DNA of 64,000 bases from CAVQFD01 sp963724695. Lineage in GTDB: Bacteria > Acidobacteriota > Vicinamibacteria > Vicinamibacterales > CAVVIG01. A program made the translations under genes and the position numbers. The notes under the pieces are model-generated. The model saw only the letters and a program-made list of their open reading frames with translations. It was not told the origin of the DNA and made no database searches. The stretch lies in NCBI GenBank assembly GCA_963724695.1, contig CAVRVW010000012.1, positions 372,001 through 436,000 of the forward strand. The letters are read 5' to 3'. Of the stretch, positions 9,484-20,145 are shown piece by piece; position 1 is the stretch's first letter, and each line of letters opens with the position of its first letter.

Positions 9484-10661
9484 AGGGCCATCTCGCGCTG
9501 CTCGTCTCGTGTGCCGGTCTGCTCGCCGTCGGTGTGCCAAACGCGGCCGCTGACGACCGGGCGACGTTCGGGCTCGGCCCGAACGTGCACGTGGGCCTGC
9601 GGCTGAAGCTGCAGATCGATTCCGCCGACGGTGACGTCGGGATCAGCCGGAAGCGCATTGGGATCGAAGGCCGCGCGTTCGGCCGCTTCGAGTACCAGGT
9701 CGAACGGGAACTGGACGGCAAGGACCCCTGGCGTGATGTGTTCGTCGACACCAGGCTCCTCGACACCGTGCAGGTGCGGAGCGGAAAGTTCAAGCTGCCG
9801 TTCAGCCTCGATCAGCTCACCAGCCCGACGCGCCTGAACTTCGTCTACAGGTCGCGCATCGGGCAGGACCTCGCGCCAGGGCGGGACCTCGGCGTCGCGG
9901 TGCACGGGCGGCTCTTCGAGCGGCGCGTCGGCTACGAGCTGGGTCTCTTTTCACGCGACGGGGACAACGCACGGCGGAACGACAATCCCGGCGCAGGAGC
10001 CACCGCCGCCGGCCGCCTGACGATCAGGCCCTCTCGGACCTCGTCTCGTGACGCGTGGCTGCGATATCTCGAGGTCGGCCTGAACGCGACGGTTGGCGAC
10101 ATCGCCGAGGGCCGCCACTCCCTCAGCCTCCGAGACGCGCTCGGAGAGCCGGTGGCCGATCCGGTGTACGTGAACGGACGGCGGTTGCGGGTCGGCGTGG
10201 ATGCCAGCTGGCGGCATCGGGGGTTGTCGGTCGCCGCCGAAGGCCTGCAGGCCCGTGACCAGCGTCAGGGCCAGGGAATTCTGGGAGAGGACCTCTCACC
10301 CGTCATGTCCGGTGGCTGGTACGTGGGAGGCACATGGCTGGTCACCGGCGAGACCAAGACGGACTGGGTCGAGCCGCTCCGTCCGATCTTCAGAGGCGGC
10401 GTCGGCGCCGTGGAGCTCGCGGCACGGGTCGAGAATAGTCGCCGGTGGAGCCACGGCGACGAGGCCCCGTCCATGCACCCGCGGGCCGGCCAACTCGTCG
10501 AGTCGGGCGTCGGGATCTGGACGCTCGGAGTGAATTGGTACTTGAACCGCTGGGTGAAGGTCCAGGCCAATGCCGTCCGCGAACGGGCGGGCGAGTCGGT
10601 CACATCAGCCGGCGGGAATATCCGATGGATGCCGGTCTTCAGAGTCCAGTTCGTCTTGTAG
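9480..10661 (+). CDS. Outer-membrane porin of the phosphate-selective O/P type
   Basis: 393 residues with an N-terminal signal peptide (residues 1-24, ending NAAA). The rest is amphipathic beta-strand sequence with the porin-like motif VRSGKFKLPFSLDQLTSP, which resembles the KxPFGLE region of phosphate-selective porins, and a C-terminal strand ending in VQFVL, as expected for BAM-inserted barrels. Its ATG overlaps the PLD gene stop (ATGA). It probably lets anions such as phosphate or short polyphosphate through the outer membrane. Confidence 0.85.
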   Translation: MKGHLALLVSCAGLLAVGVPNAAADDRATFGLGPNVHVGLRLKLQIDSADGDVGISRKRIGIEGRAFGRFEYQVERELDGKDPWRDVFVDTRLLDTVQVRSGKFKLPFSLDQLTSPTRLNFVYRSRIGQDLAPGRDLGVAVHGRLFERRVGYELGLFSRDGDNARRNDNPGAGATAAGRLTIRPSRTSSRDAWLRYLEVGLNATVGDIAEGRHSLSLRDALGEPVADPVYVNGRRLRVGVDASWRHRGLSVAAEGLQARDQRQGQGILGEDLSPVMSGGWYVGGTWLVTGETKTDWVEPLRPIFRGGVGAVELAARVENSRRWSHGDEAPSMHPRAGQLVESGVGIWTLGVNWYLNRWVKVQANAVRERAGESVTSAGGNIRWMPVFRVQFVL

Positions 10662-10672
10662 AGGAGCGTTCG

Positions 10673-11939
10673 ATGCCAACATCAGGACTCGCCCGCAGAC
10701 TCTTCGCTCTTCCGCTGCTGCTGGCGTGGGCTGCTGCACCGGCGATCGCCCAGCCGGCCCCGCTGACAGCGGACAACTTCTTCGATGACACCCTCGTCCA
10801 CGAGGTTCGCCTGACGTTGAACTGGCGGGACTGGGACGAGTTGAAAGCCAACTTTCAGCTCAATCTCTATTACCCCACCCATTTCACCTGGCGGGGCGTC
10901 ACGGCGCGCAACGTGGGCATCCGCTCGCGCGGGACCGGCAGCCGGAGCGGCACGAAGCCCGGCCTCCGAGTCGATTTCGATCAGTACACCCCACAGGGCC
11001 GCTTCCTCGGCCTCAAGTCGGTGGTGCTCCGGAACAACGTCCAGGACCCGAGCCAGGTGCACGAGCGGCTGAGCATGAAGCTGTTCGCGCGGATGGGCAT
11101 CCCGGCGTCGCGCGAGGCCCACGCGAAGCTCTTCGTCAACAACGAGTACGTCGGCCTCTACACAATCGTCGAGTCGGTCGACAAGATGTTTCTCGAGCGG
11201 TACCTTGGACAGTCGGGCGGCTATCTCTACAAGTACGACTACGACGCCGACGATCCGCCGCACTACTTCGAATACACGGGCCCGGATCCCGCTCTGCTAC
11301 TCTCCAAAACCCTTTCAGCCGGAAACCCGCGAGCTCGACCCCGATCCGGCGCCAATCGTCGAGATGCTCCGCGCCATCCACGAAACGCCCGATGCGGACT
11401 TCCTGCGCGTCATGGACAGGTTCCTCGACCTTCGAGCCTTCATGACCCACGTGGCCGTCGAGGCCTTCCTGGCCGACCAGGACGGTATCGTCGGAAACTA
11501 CGGCGTCAACAACTTCTACTTCTATCGCTTCGAAGGCTCGACCCGATCGGCGTTCATCGCGTGGGACAAGAGCGAAGCGTTCAAGGGAGGGCCGCGACAG
11601 GGCATCTGGCATAACGTGTACGACGTGCCCGCGCGGATGCGGAACCGGTTGATGGCGCGGGCCGAGCGGTTCCCCGAGCTTCAGGATGTCTATCTCGATG
11701 CCCTCTTGCGCTGCGCGGACATCGCGCTCGAGCGGGACGCCGACGCCCCACCGGACGCACCAGGCTGGCTCGAGCGGGAGATCGTGCGGGAGCACGAACA
11801 GATCAGGACGGCCGTCGCCGAGGATCCGTTCGCGCCGCACTCGTTCGACGACTTCGAGGCCTCACTCGACGAGCTTCTGGACTTCGCGCGAACGCGGAGC
11901 GAGTTCGTCCGAGACGATGTCTCGAGGAGTCGACGCTAG
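10673..11939 (+). CDS. CotH-family protein, one frameshift
   Basis: About 420 residues with signal peptide (cleavage near AIAQPAP). CotH proteins are atypical secreted protein kinases and spore-coat or surface proteins. Typical blocks here are HEVRLTLN, the RSRGTGSRSG region, KLFVNNEYVGLYTIVESVD and, after the break, AFIAWDKSEAF. The frame slips near 11305 in a CAAAACCC run: the first part reads to about residue 212, then the second part from about YSPKPFQPET continues to the stop. Both parts are clearly one protein. It closes the DUF4956-PLD-porin run. Confidence 0.82.
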
Positions 11940-12010
11940 GGCGGGCCGGCTTTGGTCCATGGGGCGTTCGCGGCTTGCGCGAACGCCCCCAGCGGGTGCA
12001 CACTGCCAGG

Positions 12011-13670
12011 ATGGCGAAAGCACCTGCTGTCATGGCCCGGATCGTCCGCACATCGTTTCTTGTGGTTGTGCTCCTGTCTGTCTGGGCACAGCGGCCGTTC
12101 GCCCTCCAGGACCAGCATGATCACGGCGAGCCCGACTGGCCGCCTCGGCACGGTGCATTTTGCGACATCCTGCAACGCGGCCGTCTCTCAGGACTTCGAT
12201 CGCGGGATCGCCCTGCTCCACTCCTTCTGGTTCTCTGCAGCCATCGAGGCGTTTAACGGCGTCCTGAAGACCGATCCCAGCTGCGCGATGGCGCACTGGG
12301 GGATCGCGATGAGCTGGTGGGGCAACCCGTTCGGCGGGTTTCGATCGCCAGCGGCGCTCCAGGCTGGACTGGCTGCCGTCGAGAAGGGCAAGGCCGCGGG
12401 GCCGAGGACCGATCGGGAGAGGGAGTACCTCGCGGCGGTCGAGGCCCTCTTCAAGGACGCCTCGACCATTCCCCAGCGGACGCGGACGCTCGAATACGAA
12501 CGGCGGATGGCGGACCTCTCGGCAAAGTTCGCCGACGACCTCGAGGCACGCATCTTCTATGCGCTGGCGATGGATCAGACGGCGCTGCCGACCGACAAGA
12601 CGTACGCCAACCAGCTGAAGGCGGCGGCCATCCTCGAGAAGGAATTCGCCCGCCAGCCCGACCACCCGGGCCTCGCGCACTACATCATCCACAGCTTTGA
12701 CGCACCGTCCCTGGCGCCGCGGGCGCTCGACGCCGCCCGACGCTACGCCACAATCGCGCCGGCGGCGCCGCATGCTCTCCACATGCCGTCGCACACCTTC
12801 ACGCGGGTTGGCGCCTGGCAGGACTCCATCGAGACCAACATCGCGTCGGCCGCGGCAGCCCGCAAGGACAATGCGGCATCCGAAGAGCTCCACGCGCTCG
12901 ACTATCAGGTCTACGCGTACCTGCAAACCGCACAGGATGCCGCGGCGAAGAAGTCGCTCGATGAGATCCAGGCGATCGGCGCGCGGATTGAGCAGAATGC
13001 CGCCGGCAACGCCGCGCCGCCGCCGGCCGGCTACTATGCCCTGGCCGCGATTCCCGCCCGCTATGCGCTCGAGCGAAATGCGTGGAAAGAGGCAGCCGCC
13101 CTGACCCCGCGTGAAACGGCGTTCGCGTATGCCGACGCGATTACGTACTTTGCGCGTGCCCTCGGTGCGGCCAGAAGCGGCAACCCCGCGGCCGCCGCCA
13201 AGGACGTGGAGAAGCTGGCGACGCTCCGGGATGGCCTCCAGAAGGCGAACGACGCCTACTGGACCGGGCAGGTGGACATCCAGCGGCGCATCGCGCTCGC
13301 GTGGATCGCGCTGGCCGAAGGGCGGCAGGTCGATGCAGTCACCATGCTCCGCGAGGCCGCGGACGCCGAGGATCTCACGGACAAGAGCGCGATCTCGCCC
13401 GGCCCCATCAAGCCCGCGCGCGAGCTTCTGGGCGAGATGCTGCTCGAGCTCAAGCGCCCCGCCGACGCGCTGCGTGAGTTCGAGGCGACGATGGCGAAGG
13501 AGCCCAACCGGTTCCGGGGTGTGTACGGAGCCGCGCGCGCCGCCGAAGGCGCCGGCGATCGCCAGAAGGCCCGTTCGTACTCGGCGAAGCTGCTCGAGAT
13601 CTGCCAGCGCGCCGACAGGCCAGGACGTCCCGAACTCCAAGAAGCGCAGCAGGGCTCACGCGCTCAATAA
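12011..13670 (+). CDS. Secreted TPR-repeat protein, one frameshift near the N-terminus
   Basis: About 550 residues. The N-terminus (start at 12011 or the in-frame ATG at 12032) carries a signal peptide, TSFLVVVLLSVWAQ. Near 12130 the frame slips, and the rest runs unbroken from GTVHFATSC to the stop. The body contains TPR helices: FDRGIALLHSFWF, MAHWGIAMSWWGNPF, GLAHYIIHSFDAP, ALHMPSHTFTRVGAW, and C-terminal repeats around LKRPADALREFEATM. This is a recurring periplasmic TPR family in acidobacteria, with no known enzyme function. It runs convergently into the next gene. Confidence 0.8.
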
Positions 13671-15488
13671 GGCGAAAGCGTGCCCTGGCCCGGCAGGCCC
13701 GCCTTACGGCGAACGGAGGCCAGCCGCTGGTCGCCGTGCAGGACAGACAGCTCGGGAAACCTCAGGGTACCGGCCAAGCCTCTGACCTCCGACGGCGGTC
13801 ATCCGATCGAGCGCCTCGATCGCCCGCTCGGTGTCTCCGAGACCCGCGAAGATCAGCGCCTGCTCGTTGGCGTACGTCGACCGCATGACCATGGCCTCGG
13901 CCTCCTGCCGGCGGCCGGCCCGTGCATAGGCATAGCCAAGGAAGCCACGCGCCTGGGGGTCTTCGGCGAGATCGGCATCACGGGCGAACACCTCAATGGC
14001 CTCGTCGAGCCGGCCTTGTCCAAGCGCGACGCGGCCCAGGCACTGCACGCGGAGTTGGTGCGAGTCTGGCAGCCTGCGGCAGTACTCCATGGCCTCGTCG
14101 TAGCGGCCGAACGTGATCAGGACGGAGGCCAAAGGCGCGTGCACCGCCGCGGAGAGCGGATCGGTGCCTAGCGCCGCGCGCAGCTGTGCAAGAGCTTCCT
14201 CCGTACGGCCAAGCACGTGGAGGTGCCACACTGCGAAGTCGACCCTCGATGCAGATCGACCAGGGTCCAGCTCGATGGCGCGGCGGAAGCCCTTCTCGGC
14301 GTCGTCCCACCGGCCTTCCCGCGCATGCGCCAGGGCCAGCGTGCTGTGCGCCTCGGCCAGCAGCGGGTCGATGGCTATCGCCCTGGCCGCGGCCTCCTTC
14401 ATCTTCTCGAGGGCATTCGGCGGAGGCGGCACAGCGAAGTTCGCCGATGCGAACGCGTACTCGGCGCCGAGCCCGGCCCACGCCGGCGCCAACCGCGGAT
14501 CGACGGCCAGAGCCTGCTCGAAGAGCTCAATGCTCTCGGGTCTGCCTGGTCCACCCAGGGCGACCGCGTTGGCGCGCGCACGCAGGTACAGCTCATACGC
14601 TTGAGCGCTCGTTTCGTAGCGCCTCCGGCCTCGACCAAGCTCGAGGCGCAGGTTATTCACGATTCCGAGCGAGATCTCGTCCTGAGTCGCCAACACGTCG
14701 ACGAACGCGCGGTCGAACCGCTCCGACCACACCGGACGATCATCGCTCGCGCGGATCAACTGAGCATTGATGCGCAATCGCCCGTCGGCCGTGAGCACCG
14801 ACCCTTCGAGGACGTAATCGACGTCGAGCTCGCGCGCTGTCTCGCGGATGTTTCTCGGGCGACCCTTGAAGGCAAACGACGAGGTCCGGGAACGCACGTC
14901 GAGGCCCTCGATGACCGACAGGCTCCTGATGATCTCGTCGGTAAGGCCATCCGCAAAGGCCGATGGCGCGCTATCGGCGCCGAGGGTTTCGAGAGGGAGC
15001 ACGGCAAGCCGGATGGGTGAGCTCGCCGACGGACTCCACCACATTGTGAGCAGCGTGACGGCTCCAGCCGCCGCGGCCAGAACCGCGAGGGCCGCCGCCC
15101 ACCGCATGGTTCGAACGGGCCGGGTCGACTCGGCCGCTCTGAACTCCCGCTGCCGGACCGTGGGAAGGTATCCGCCCTTCGGGACCTCCAGGACCAACGC
15201 GTCTTCACGACCAGCGCCTTCAAAGTAGTACTCGTGCAGGCGCGCCCGAAGACGGGCCGCTTCGGTCCTGACGATCGAGTCCTGTTTGGGGTCGTAATCA
15301 GGCCGCCGGCCGAAGACCTCCACGGCGATGAGCGTCTCCTTGACCTCATCGTCGCGCCCCTCGAGACGCCGCTCGACCACGAACCGGAGGAACCGGGACA
15401 GCCGCTCGTTCCTGGCAAACTCCGGACTGGAGAGAATCCGTTCCAGCTGCCGCCGGACAGCTTGCTCGAGCCGTGTCGGGTCTGCCAT
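13664..15488 (-). CDS. TolB-like/TPR membrane-anchored protein
   Basis: About 605 residues. Order: an N-terminal cytoplasmic domain (1-105; RLEQAVRRQLERIL, DPKQDSIVRTEAARLR, VPKGGYLP) of the type found in adenylate-cyclase-associated TPR proteins; one membrane segment near residues 120-145; a TolB/FlgO-like domain (IRLAVLPLETLG, FADGLTDEIIRSLS, VDYVLEGSVL); then at least six TPR units. In the raw frame it stops at 13704, but a one-base slip near 13765 restores a family-like tail (PELSVLHGDQRLASVRRK) ending at 13664. With that end it overlaps the convergent TPR gene by a few bases. The start is the ATG beginning MADPTRLEQ. Confidence 0.85.
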
Positions 15489-15613
15489 CCAAGCGAGGAT
15501 ACCGCTCGCAACGGAGCCCGGCAAGGGTATGAAACCCCCGATTGACCCCTGGCTGACTTCCACTGCGCCTCGAAAGGTCCCAATGTGCGAGGTAACCCAA
15601 AGGAGCCTTGGAG

Positions 15614-16322
15614 ATGCCGCGGAAGCGCTCGTCCCGTCCAACCTTGCTGGTGCTCTGCGCCACCGCTCTGTTTACCGCCGCCTGCGCCGGGGAACCGGTT
15701 TTCGGCCCTGCACCCACCCAGCCGGCGCCACCTGAAACCCCTGCGGCCCCGGCTGCAACCTACATGGTGACCGGGGTTGTTGTGGACAGCGACGACGTCC
15801 CATGTCGCTGGCGCCGAAGCGGCCTTTCCCAGCCCGCAAATCCCCACCACCTGGACACGCGTCGTCACCGACGCGGAAGGGGCCTTCGCTGCGACGCTGC
15901 CGCACCCGCCAAGAGGGGTCGTGGTGAGTAAGGAAGGCTACGAGCGCGCATTCCACTCCACGTCAAGCTACCCGAGGACCCTCCGGCTGCACCAGGTCGT
16001 GGTGCTGACGGCGGGAGACTCGGTGCGGCTCTCGCTGAACCCGGACGATTCCTTCTGTGGCCACGCGGATGAATTCAACTGCCGCCGTGTCCACATCCGC
16101 GTGCCTTCGGATGGAATGCTGGTCGCGGAGGTTACCGACGATGCACCGACGGTCATCTTCACACTGTCGATCGGAGAGCTGCCCTGGCCATACCCTAAGA
16201 GCAAACGCGCCGAAGCCGCCGTCGCTGCGGGCGAACAGCAGTTCGTCGACATCCTTCGTTTCTGGAACGACCGGCTCGGGCCTCAGATGTTGACGCTGCG
16301 CACCTCGCTGGAGCCAAGGTAA
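15614..16322 (+). CDS. Lipoprotein with carboxypeptidase-regulatory-like domain, copy 1, frameshifted
   Basis: About 235 residues. Signal peptide with lipobox (FTAACAG). A Pro-rich linker is followed by a beta-sandwich domain starting TYMVTGVVVDSDD and, after a slip near 15800, WTRVVTDAEGAFAATLP. The C-terminal half has CGHADEFNCRRVHIRVPSDG. This is the most diverged of three tandem paralogues and lacks the CC motif of the other two. Such domains are often structural or carbohydrate-contacting parts of surface proteins; no function can be assigned. Confidence 0.65.
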
Positions 16323-16325
16323 ACG

Positions 16326-17044
16326 ATGACCCTCCGAATACACGTCACCGCGTCTCTCATAGCCGTCGGCCTCCTGGCCGCTGCCTGCGACTCGCAGCCT
16401 GTGCCAGCGCCCTCACCCACGCAGACTGGGCCGACGACGCTGACCATCTCCGGCGTCGTCCGCGACGAGGCCGGTGCACCGGTTGGCGGCGCGACGGTTG
16501 AGGCAGCGGCAGCGCTCGACTGCCAGCGCCAGCACAGTAAGCACCGACAGCGGCTCATATGCGCTGACGCTCACTCTGCCGCCACCCAACTTTCCAGTCG
16601 GTTCGAGGACCATCTTCTTGTTCTTGCGGGCGACGCGCGAGGGTTACGAGTCCGGCTTCCTGACGAGAACGCAGGGACAAGCCCCGAACGACTTCCGCCT
16701 GAGGCGGATAGTGCGCCTGATCGAGGGTGTCCCGATGGACGTCGAAGTCACCCTTGAAGACAACCCCACCCCCGACGACGACTTCGGCGTCGTCATAGGC
16801 AACTACCGGACCCTGAGATATCTGCCCACGCGCCCCGGGACGCTCAAGGTCCACGTCGTGCCTGAGAGTCAGGAGGCGGCGGTCAGCGTGAACGCGTCGG
16901 ATGGCGTGGCTTCGGCCTGCTGTGCGGCCCCGGTCTCGCTGCGTGTGGCGGCGGGGCGAGAGGTGACGATCAGGCTGGCGATCGCCCGACCACCCGTTCG
17001 TGCGTATTCATTTACCGGTCACGGCCGTCGTCGATCCCTCCTGA
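16326..17044 (+). CDS. Lipoprotein with carboxypeptidase-regulatory-like domain, copy 2, frameshifted
   Basis: About 238 residues. Lipobox GLLAAAC; beta-sandwich from TTLTISGVVRDEAGAPVGGA. A slip near 16520 shifts into the frame of TDSGSYALTLTL and FRLRRIVRLIEG. The C-terminal region holds FGVVIGNYRTLRYLPTRPGTLKVHVVP and ACCAAPVSLRVAAGREVTIRL. A second slip near 17005 probably moves the end to 17044, giving the tail YSFTVTAVVDPS, which matches copy 3 (YAVTVAVVIETS). It begins three bases after copy 1 ends. Confidence 0.7.
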
Positions 17045-17057
17045 GAGGAACGTGGCG

Positions 17058-17771
17058 ATGACTCGACATCCACCTGCCTCCGCATTCCTCATAGCCGCTG
17101 CCATACTCGCTGCCTCCTGCGACTCGCGGTCCACGCCGGACTCTCCTCGCGCACCTTCACCGATATCAGGGCCAACGCCGACAACTCTCACCGTCGCCGG
17201 CCTCGTCAAGGACGAGACTGGAGCGCCGATTGCGCAGGCGAGGGTCGAGATCTTCTCTGCGGGCACCGTCCGGAGCCCCTACGGCACGACGACCACCGAC
17301 ACCGGCGCCTACGCGCTGACGATTCCGTGGCTCAACCGCCCCGAACTGCTGTGGGCGACGCTCGATGGCTATGAACCCAACCTGCAGGAACTACAGCCAG
17401 TGACAGCACGCGCTCCATTGGACTTCCGTTTGACCCGACCCATCCGCGTGGTCGAGGGCGCCTCCGTGGACGTGGCGCTCGGGCCCGCCGATACGATATG
17501 CCCCGACGACTTCGCGGACTTCCGAAGCCGTTGCCGGTTCCTGCGCTTCACCCCGCCGCGCGCCGGCACACTGTTGGTGCATGTCGCACCCAGCCAATCG
17601 CCGTGGAGACTTCAGGTGAGTGCGGACGACGGTGGGGCCATCGTGTGTTGCGCGTCTCCGCTCGCACTGAATGTCGTGTCGGGGCGGGAAGTGACCATCA
17701 CGCTCCGTGTTCCCTCCCCGCCCGTTCCCTCATACGCGGTTACCGTGGCGGTCGTCATCGAGACGTCCTGA
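17058..17771 (+). CDS. Lipoprotein with carboxypeptidase-regulatory-like domain, copy 3
   Basis: 237 residues, intact. Lipobox ILAASC; linker; beta-sandwich from TTLTVAGLVKDETGAPIAQA; a second domain with CPDDFADFRSRCRFLRFTPP, GTLLVHVAP and VCCASPLALNVVSGREVTITL. The adjacent cysteine pair in CCASP/CCAAP is shared with copy 2. The ATG is preceded by GAGAGGAA about ten bases upstream; an in-frame GTG two codons earlier is a possible alternative. It serves as the template for recognising the breaks in copies 1 and 2. Confidence 0.78.
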   Translation: MTRHPPASAFLIAAAILAASCDSRSTPDSPRAPSPISGPTPTTLTVAGLVKDETGAPIAQARVEIFSAGTVRSPYGTTTTDTGAYALTIPWLNRPELLWATLDGYEPNLQELQPVTARAPLDFRLTRPIRVVEGASVDVALGPADTICPDDFADFRSRCRFLRFTPPRAGTLLVHVAPSQSPWRLQVSADDGGAIVCCASPLALNVVSGREVTITLRVPSPPVPSYAVTVAVVIETS

Positions 17772-18855
17772 GCCGCACGGGCCCACACACCACGGCGGGG
17801 GCCAGCGATTTCCGCCTCCTGCTTTTCGAGGAACACCGAGTCACCGAACTCGTGGGTCAGATAGCCGCGAGCGTCCAGCTCCTGATCCATCCGGTCGATC
17901 GTCTCATCGTCCGCGAACGCACGCAGCAGCTCGTGGTGGCTGCTGCCGCGCTCGTGGGTGCCCGAGAGCAGCGCGTCGACGACTCGCAGCCGGCTCGAGC
18001 GGCCAATTCGGTTGGTGGCCAGGCCTTCCCCGCCGCGCACGATGCCATCGGCCGCCGCCGCGTGCTCCAGCGCGCGCACGACGGTCGTGCCGACGGCGAT
18101 GACTCTCCCGCCCCGCGCACGCGCCTCGCGCGATGGCGACCGCGGTCTGACCGGGCACGTCGGTACGGTTCGTCGAACGGCAGCAGCGCGTCCAGCTCCG
18201 CATCGCCCGTCGATGAAATGCCTGCGGCGTGCGTGATCGTCGCGAAGCGGACGCCGCGCGCGCTGATCGACGCCGATCGTCTGCCAGTCCAGCACGAAGC
18301 CCGCCGATGGCGGCTCGAAGGCCACGGCGTTGCCGGCGATCGGCGTCCAGGTGTCCCAGACGGCCAGCGGCGTCGGCACGTGCGCGTACTGGATCGGTCG
18401 GCCGTGACTCGCGAGGCCCGCCCAGATCTCGCCCGGCGACCCGTCGAAATCGAGCTACCACGAGGCGTGGCGCGTGCAGCACGCGCGCGACCACGGCGCG
18501 CAGAGGACCGAGCGCCAGCCTGTCCCCCGCCTGCACGACGGGAGGCAATGGCCGATCCTCGGTGCGCATGCGGAAGTCGCCGAGCCCGAACAGCACGGCC
18601 CGAAAGGTCTGACGCGATCGAGCGCGAGCGACTCTCGGCCTGCCAGGCGCACTTCGATTCGCCGGCCGCTCGCCAGGTGCTGCCCCGACAGGCTCGCGGG
18701 CAGCGTGGCGGCGTCGTTGGCGACGACAACGTCCCCGCGGCGCAGCAGCCCGACGAAGTCGGTTCGCGCCCTGTGCACCAGGCCGCCCGCGCCGGTCGGC
18801 GACGAGCAGTCTGGCATCCGCAGGACGCTGCGCTGGAACGCGTCGCCGCTGTCAT
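17755..18855 (-). CDS. queA: S-adenosylmethionine:tRNA ribosyltransferase-isomerase (QueA-like), many frameshifts
   Basis: QueA transfers and isomerises the ribosyl moiety of SAM onto 7-aminomethyl-7-deazaguanine in tRNA during queuosine synthesis. Pieces in all three frames match in order: FVGLLRRGDVVVANDAATLPASL, HVPTPLAVWDTWTPIAGNAVAFEPPSAGF (in part), GGRVIAVGTTVVRALE, LATNRIG, and LLSGTHERGSSHHELLRAF. At least five slips are needed for a protein of about 350 residues. The start ATG overlaps the SDR stop (ATGA). The exact C-terminus is uncertain (17755-17770). The intact motif blocks suggest base-calling errors rather than a dead gene. Confidence 0.7.
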
Positions 18856-19634
18856 CGGGTCACCTCTCGAGCCGGTTCGTACGCCGTCCCATGCCGCAGG
18901 AGCGCGCTGGCGAGCGCGTCGGCGACCTCACGTGCGGCCGTTTCAGGTCTCTTGAGAGACGGCGCGATCCGCATCGGGGACCGCGGCCGCGTGCAGTGGT
19001 GTGTCCATGTCTCCAGGGTCCAGCGAGAGGACGCGGATGCCCTCCGCCCGCGAGCTCTTCGTTCCAGATGCGACTCAGATGGTGGAGGCCGGCCTTGCTG
19101 GCGCCGTAAGCGCCCCATCGCGGGTAGGCGCTGACGGCGGCGTCGCTCGAGATGTTGAGCACGAGCGGCGCGCCGCGTCCGTCCCGCGCCGAGGCCGCCA
19201 GCGAACCAAGCAGCGCCTTGGTGAGACGGAACGGTCCGACGAGGTTGGTCGCGAGCGCGCGCTCGAGGTCTTCGCAGTCGGTGTCCGCCAGAAGCGCGAG
19301 CCCTGGCGGTCCGAGATCCGAGGCGTTGTTGATGAGGACATCGAGGCCGCCGAGCGCCGCCGACGATCTGCATCGCGATGGGGTATGTCTCGTCCTTTCT
19401 CGACACGTCGCCGACGATGCCGTGCGCGCCGGCGTGCGCTTCTCGACCTGCGCGGACGCGGTCGCGGTGGCGGGCGACGAAGGCGACTCGGGCGTGCCGC
19501 GGTCAGCAGCTCGCGGACGAGGGCGAGTCCGAGGCCGGAGGTGCCTCCGGTGATGGCGACGCGGAGCCGTCGAACGGGTTGAGCTCGGAGGCTGCGTGAC
19601 GGGACGGATTGGTCGGCCTGCGATCTTCGAGCAT
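18852..19634 (-). CDS. Short-chain dehydrogenase/reductase under SoxR-type control, frameshifted
   Basis: About 250 residues if repaired. It has the Rossmann glycine motif TGGTSGLG, NISSDAAV with the catalytic serine, and YGASKAG (YxxxK), then a C-terminal segment ending EVADALASALLRHG. Several slips lie between 19010 and 19580. I place the start at 19634 because the MerR-type promoter just upstream would begin transcription near 19658, and AAAGGA sits six bases before this ATG. The gene is divergent from soxR and overlaps the QueA-like gene, so the two are probably one redox-controlled operon. Substrate unknown. Confidence 0.72.
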
Positions 19635-19664
19635 GGCGGTCCTTTGGAAGAGTTGACGCCATCC

Positions 19665-19695
19665 AGGCTACAAGTTAAAGTTAACTTTAAGTCAA
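19665..19695 (-). promoter_or_regulatory. SoxR/MerR-type promoter with operator in a 19-bp spacer
   Basis: On the minus strand TTGACT and TAGCCT are separated by exactly 19 bases, the lengthened spacer typical of promoters activated by MerR-family proteins. The spacer region is a near-perfect dyad; the perfect core TTAAAGTTAACTTTAA (19675-19690) is centred on GTTAAC, like the AAGTTAACTT core of known SoxR boxes. It lies between the divergent soxR and SDR genes and points toward the SDR. Confidence 0.8.
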
Positions 19696-19715
19696 GGATA
19701 TTCTGTCAGGGCTCC

Positions 19716-20145
19716 ATGGATGGACTGCTGACGATCTCGGAGGTCTCGCGCCGCAGCGGCGTCGCCTCGTCCGCGCTGCGCTTTTACGAGGACCGCGGCC
19801 TCATCGCGTCGGAGCGCGCGGCTCCGGCCACCGCCGCTACCCGCCGCGGTCCTCCGCCGCATCGCGTTCATCGTCTTCGCGCAGCGCGTGGGGCTGACGC
19901 TCGACGAGGTGGGCGTCGAACTGGCGAAGCTGCCGAGCAACCGCGTGCCCGAGCGCTCCGACTGGGCCAAGATCTCGGCGCGTGGGGGAAGCGCATCGAC
20001 GCCCGCATCGCGGAGCTCGAGCGGCTCGGAGCAGCCTCACCGAGTGCATCGGCTGCGGCTGCCTGTCGCTCCAGCAGTGCCGGTTCGCCAACCCGACGAT
20101 CGCGCCGGCCGGGCAGGCCCTGGTCCGCGCTACTGGATTGGTTGA
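19716..20145 (+). CDS. soxR: SoxR-type redox-sensing MerR regulator with [2Fe-2S] cysteines, frameshifted
   Basis: About 143 residues. The N-terminal winged helix is clear: LTISEVSRRSGVASSALRFYEDRGLI. After slips near 19830 the text continues with RVGLTLDEVGVELAKLP, the dimerisation helix (KRIDARIAELERL), and the iron-sulfur motif CIGCGCLSLQQC, which has the C-x2-C-x-C-x5-C spacing of SoxR. Repairing one base near 20095 gives the tail NPDDRAGRAGPGPRYWIG and a stop at 20145. SoxR activates target promoters when its cluster is oxidised by redox-cycling compounds. Its box lies immediately upstream, facing the SDR. Confidence 0.82.

Noticed and set aside
12030..13640. A 536-residue frame antisense to the TPR gene
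   Set aside because: High-GC mirror frame; it is rich in Arg/Gly with no domain, and the other strand has clear TPR motifs.
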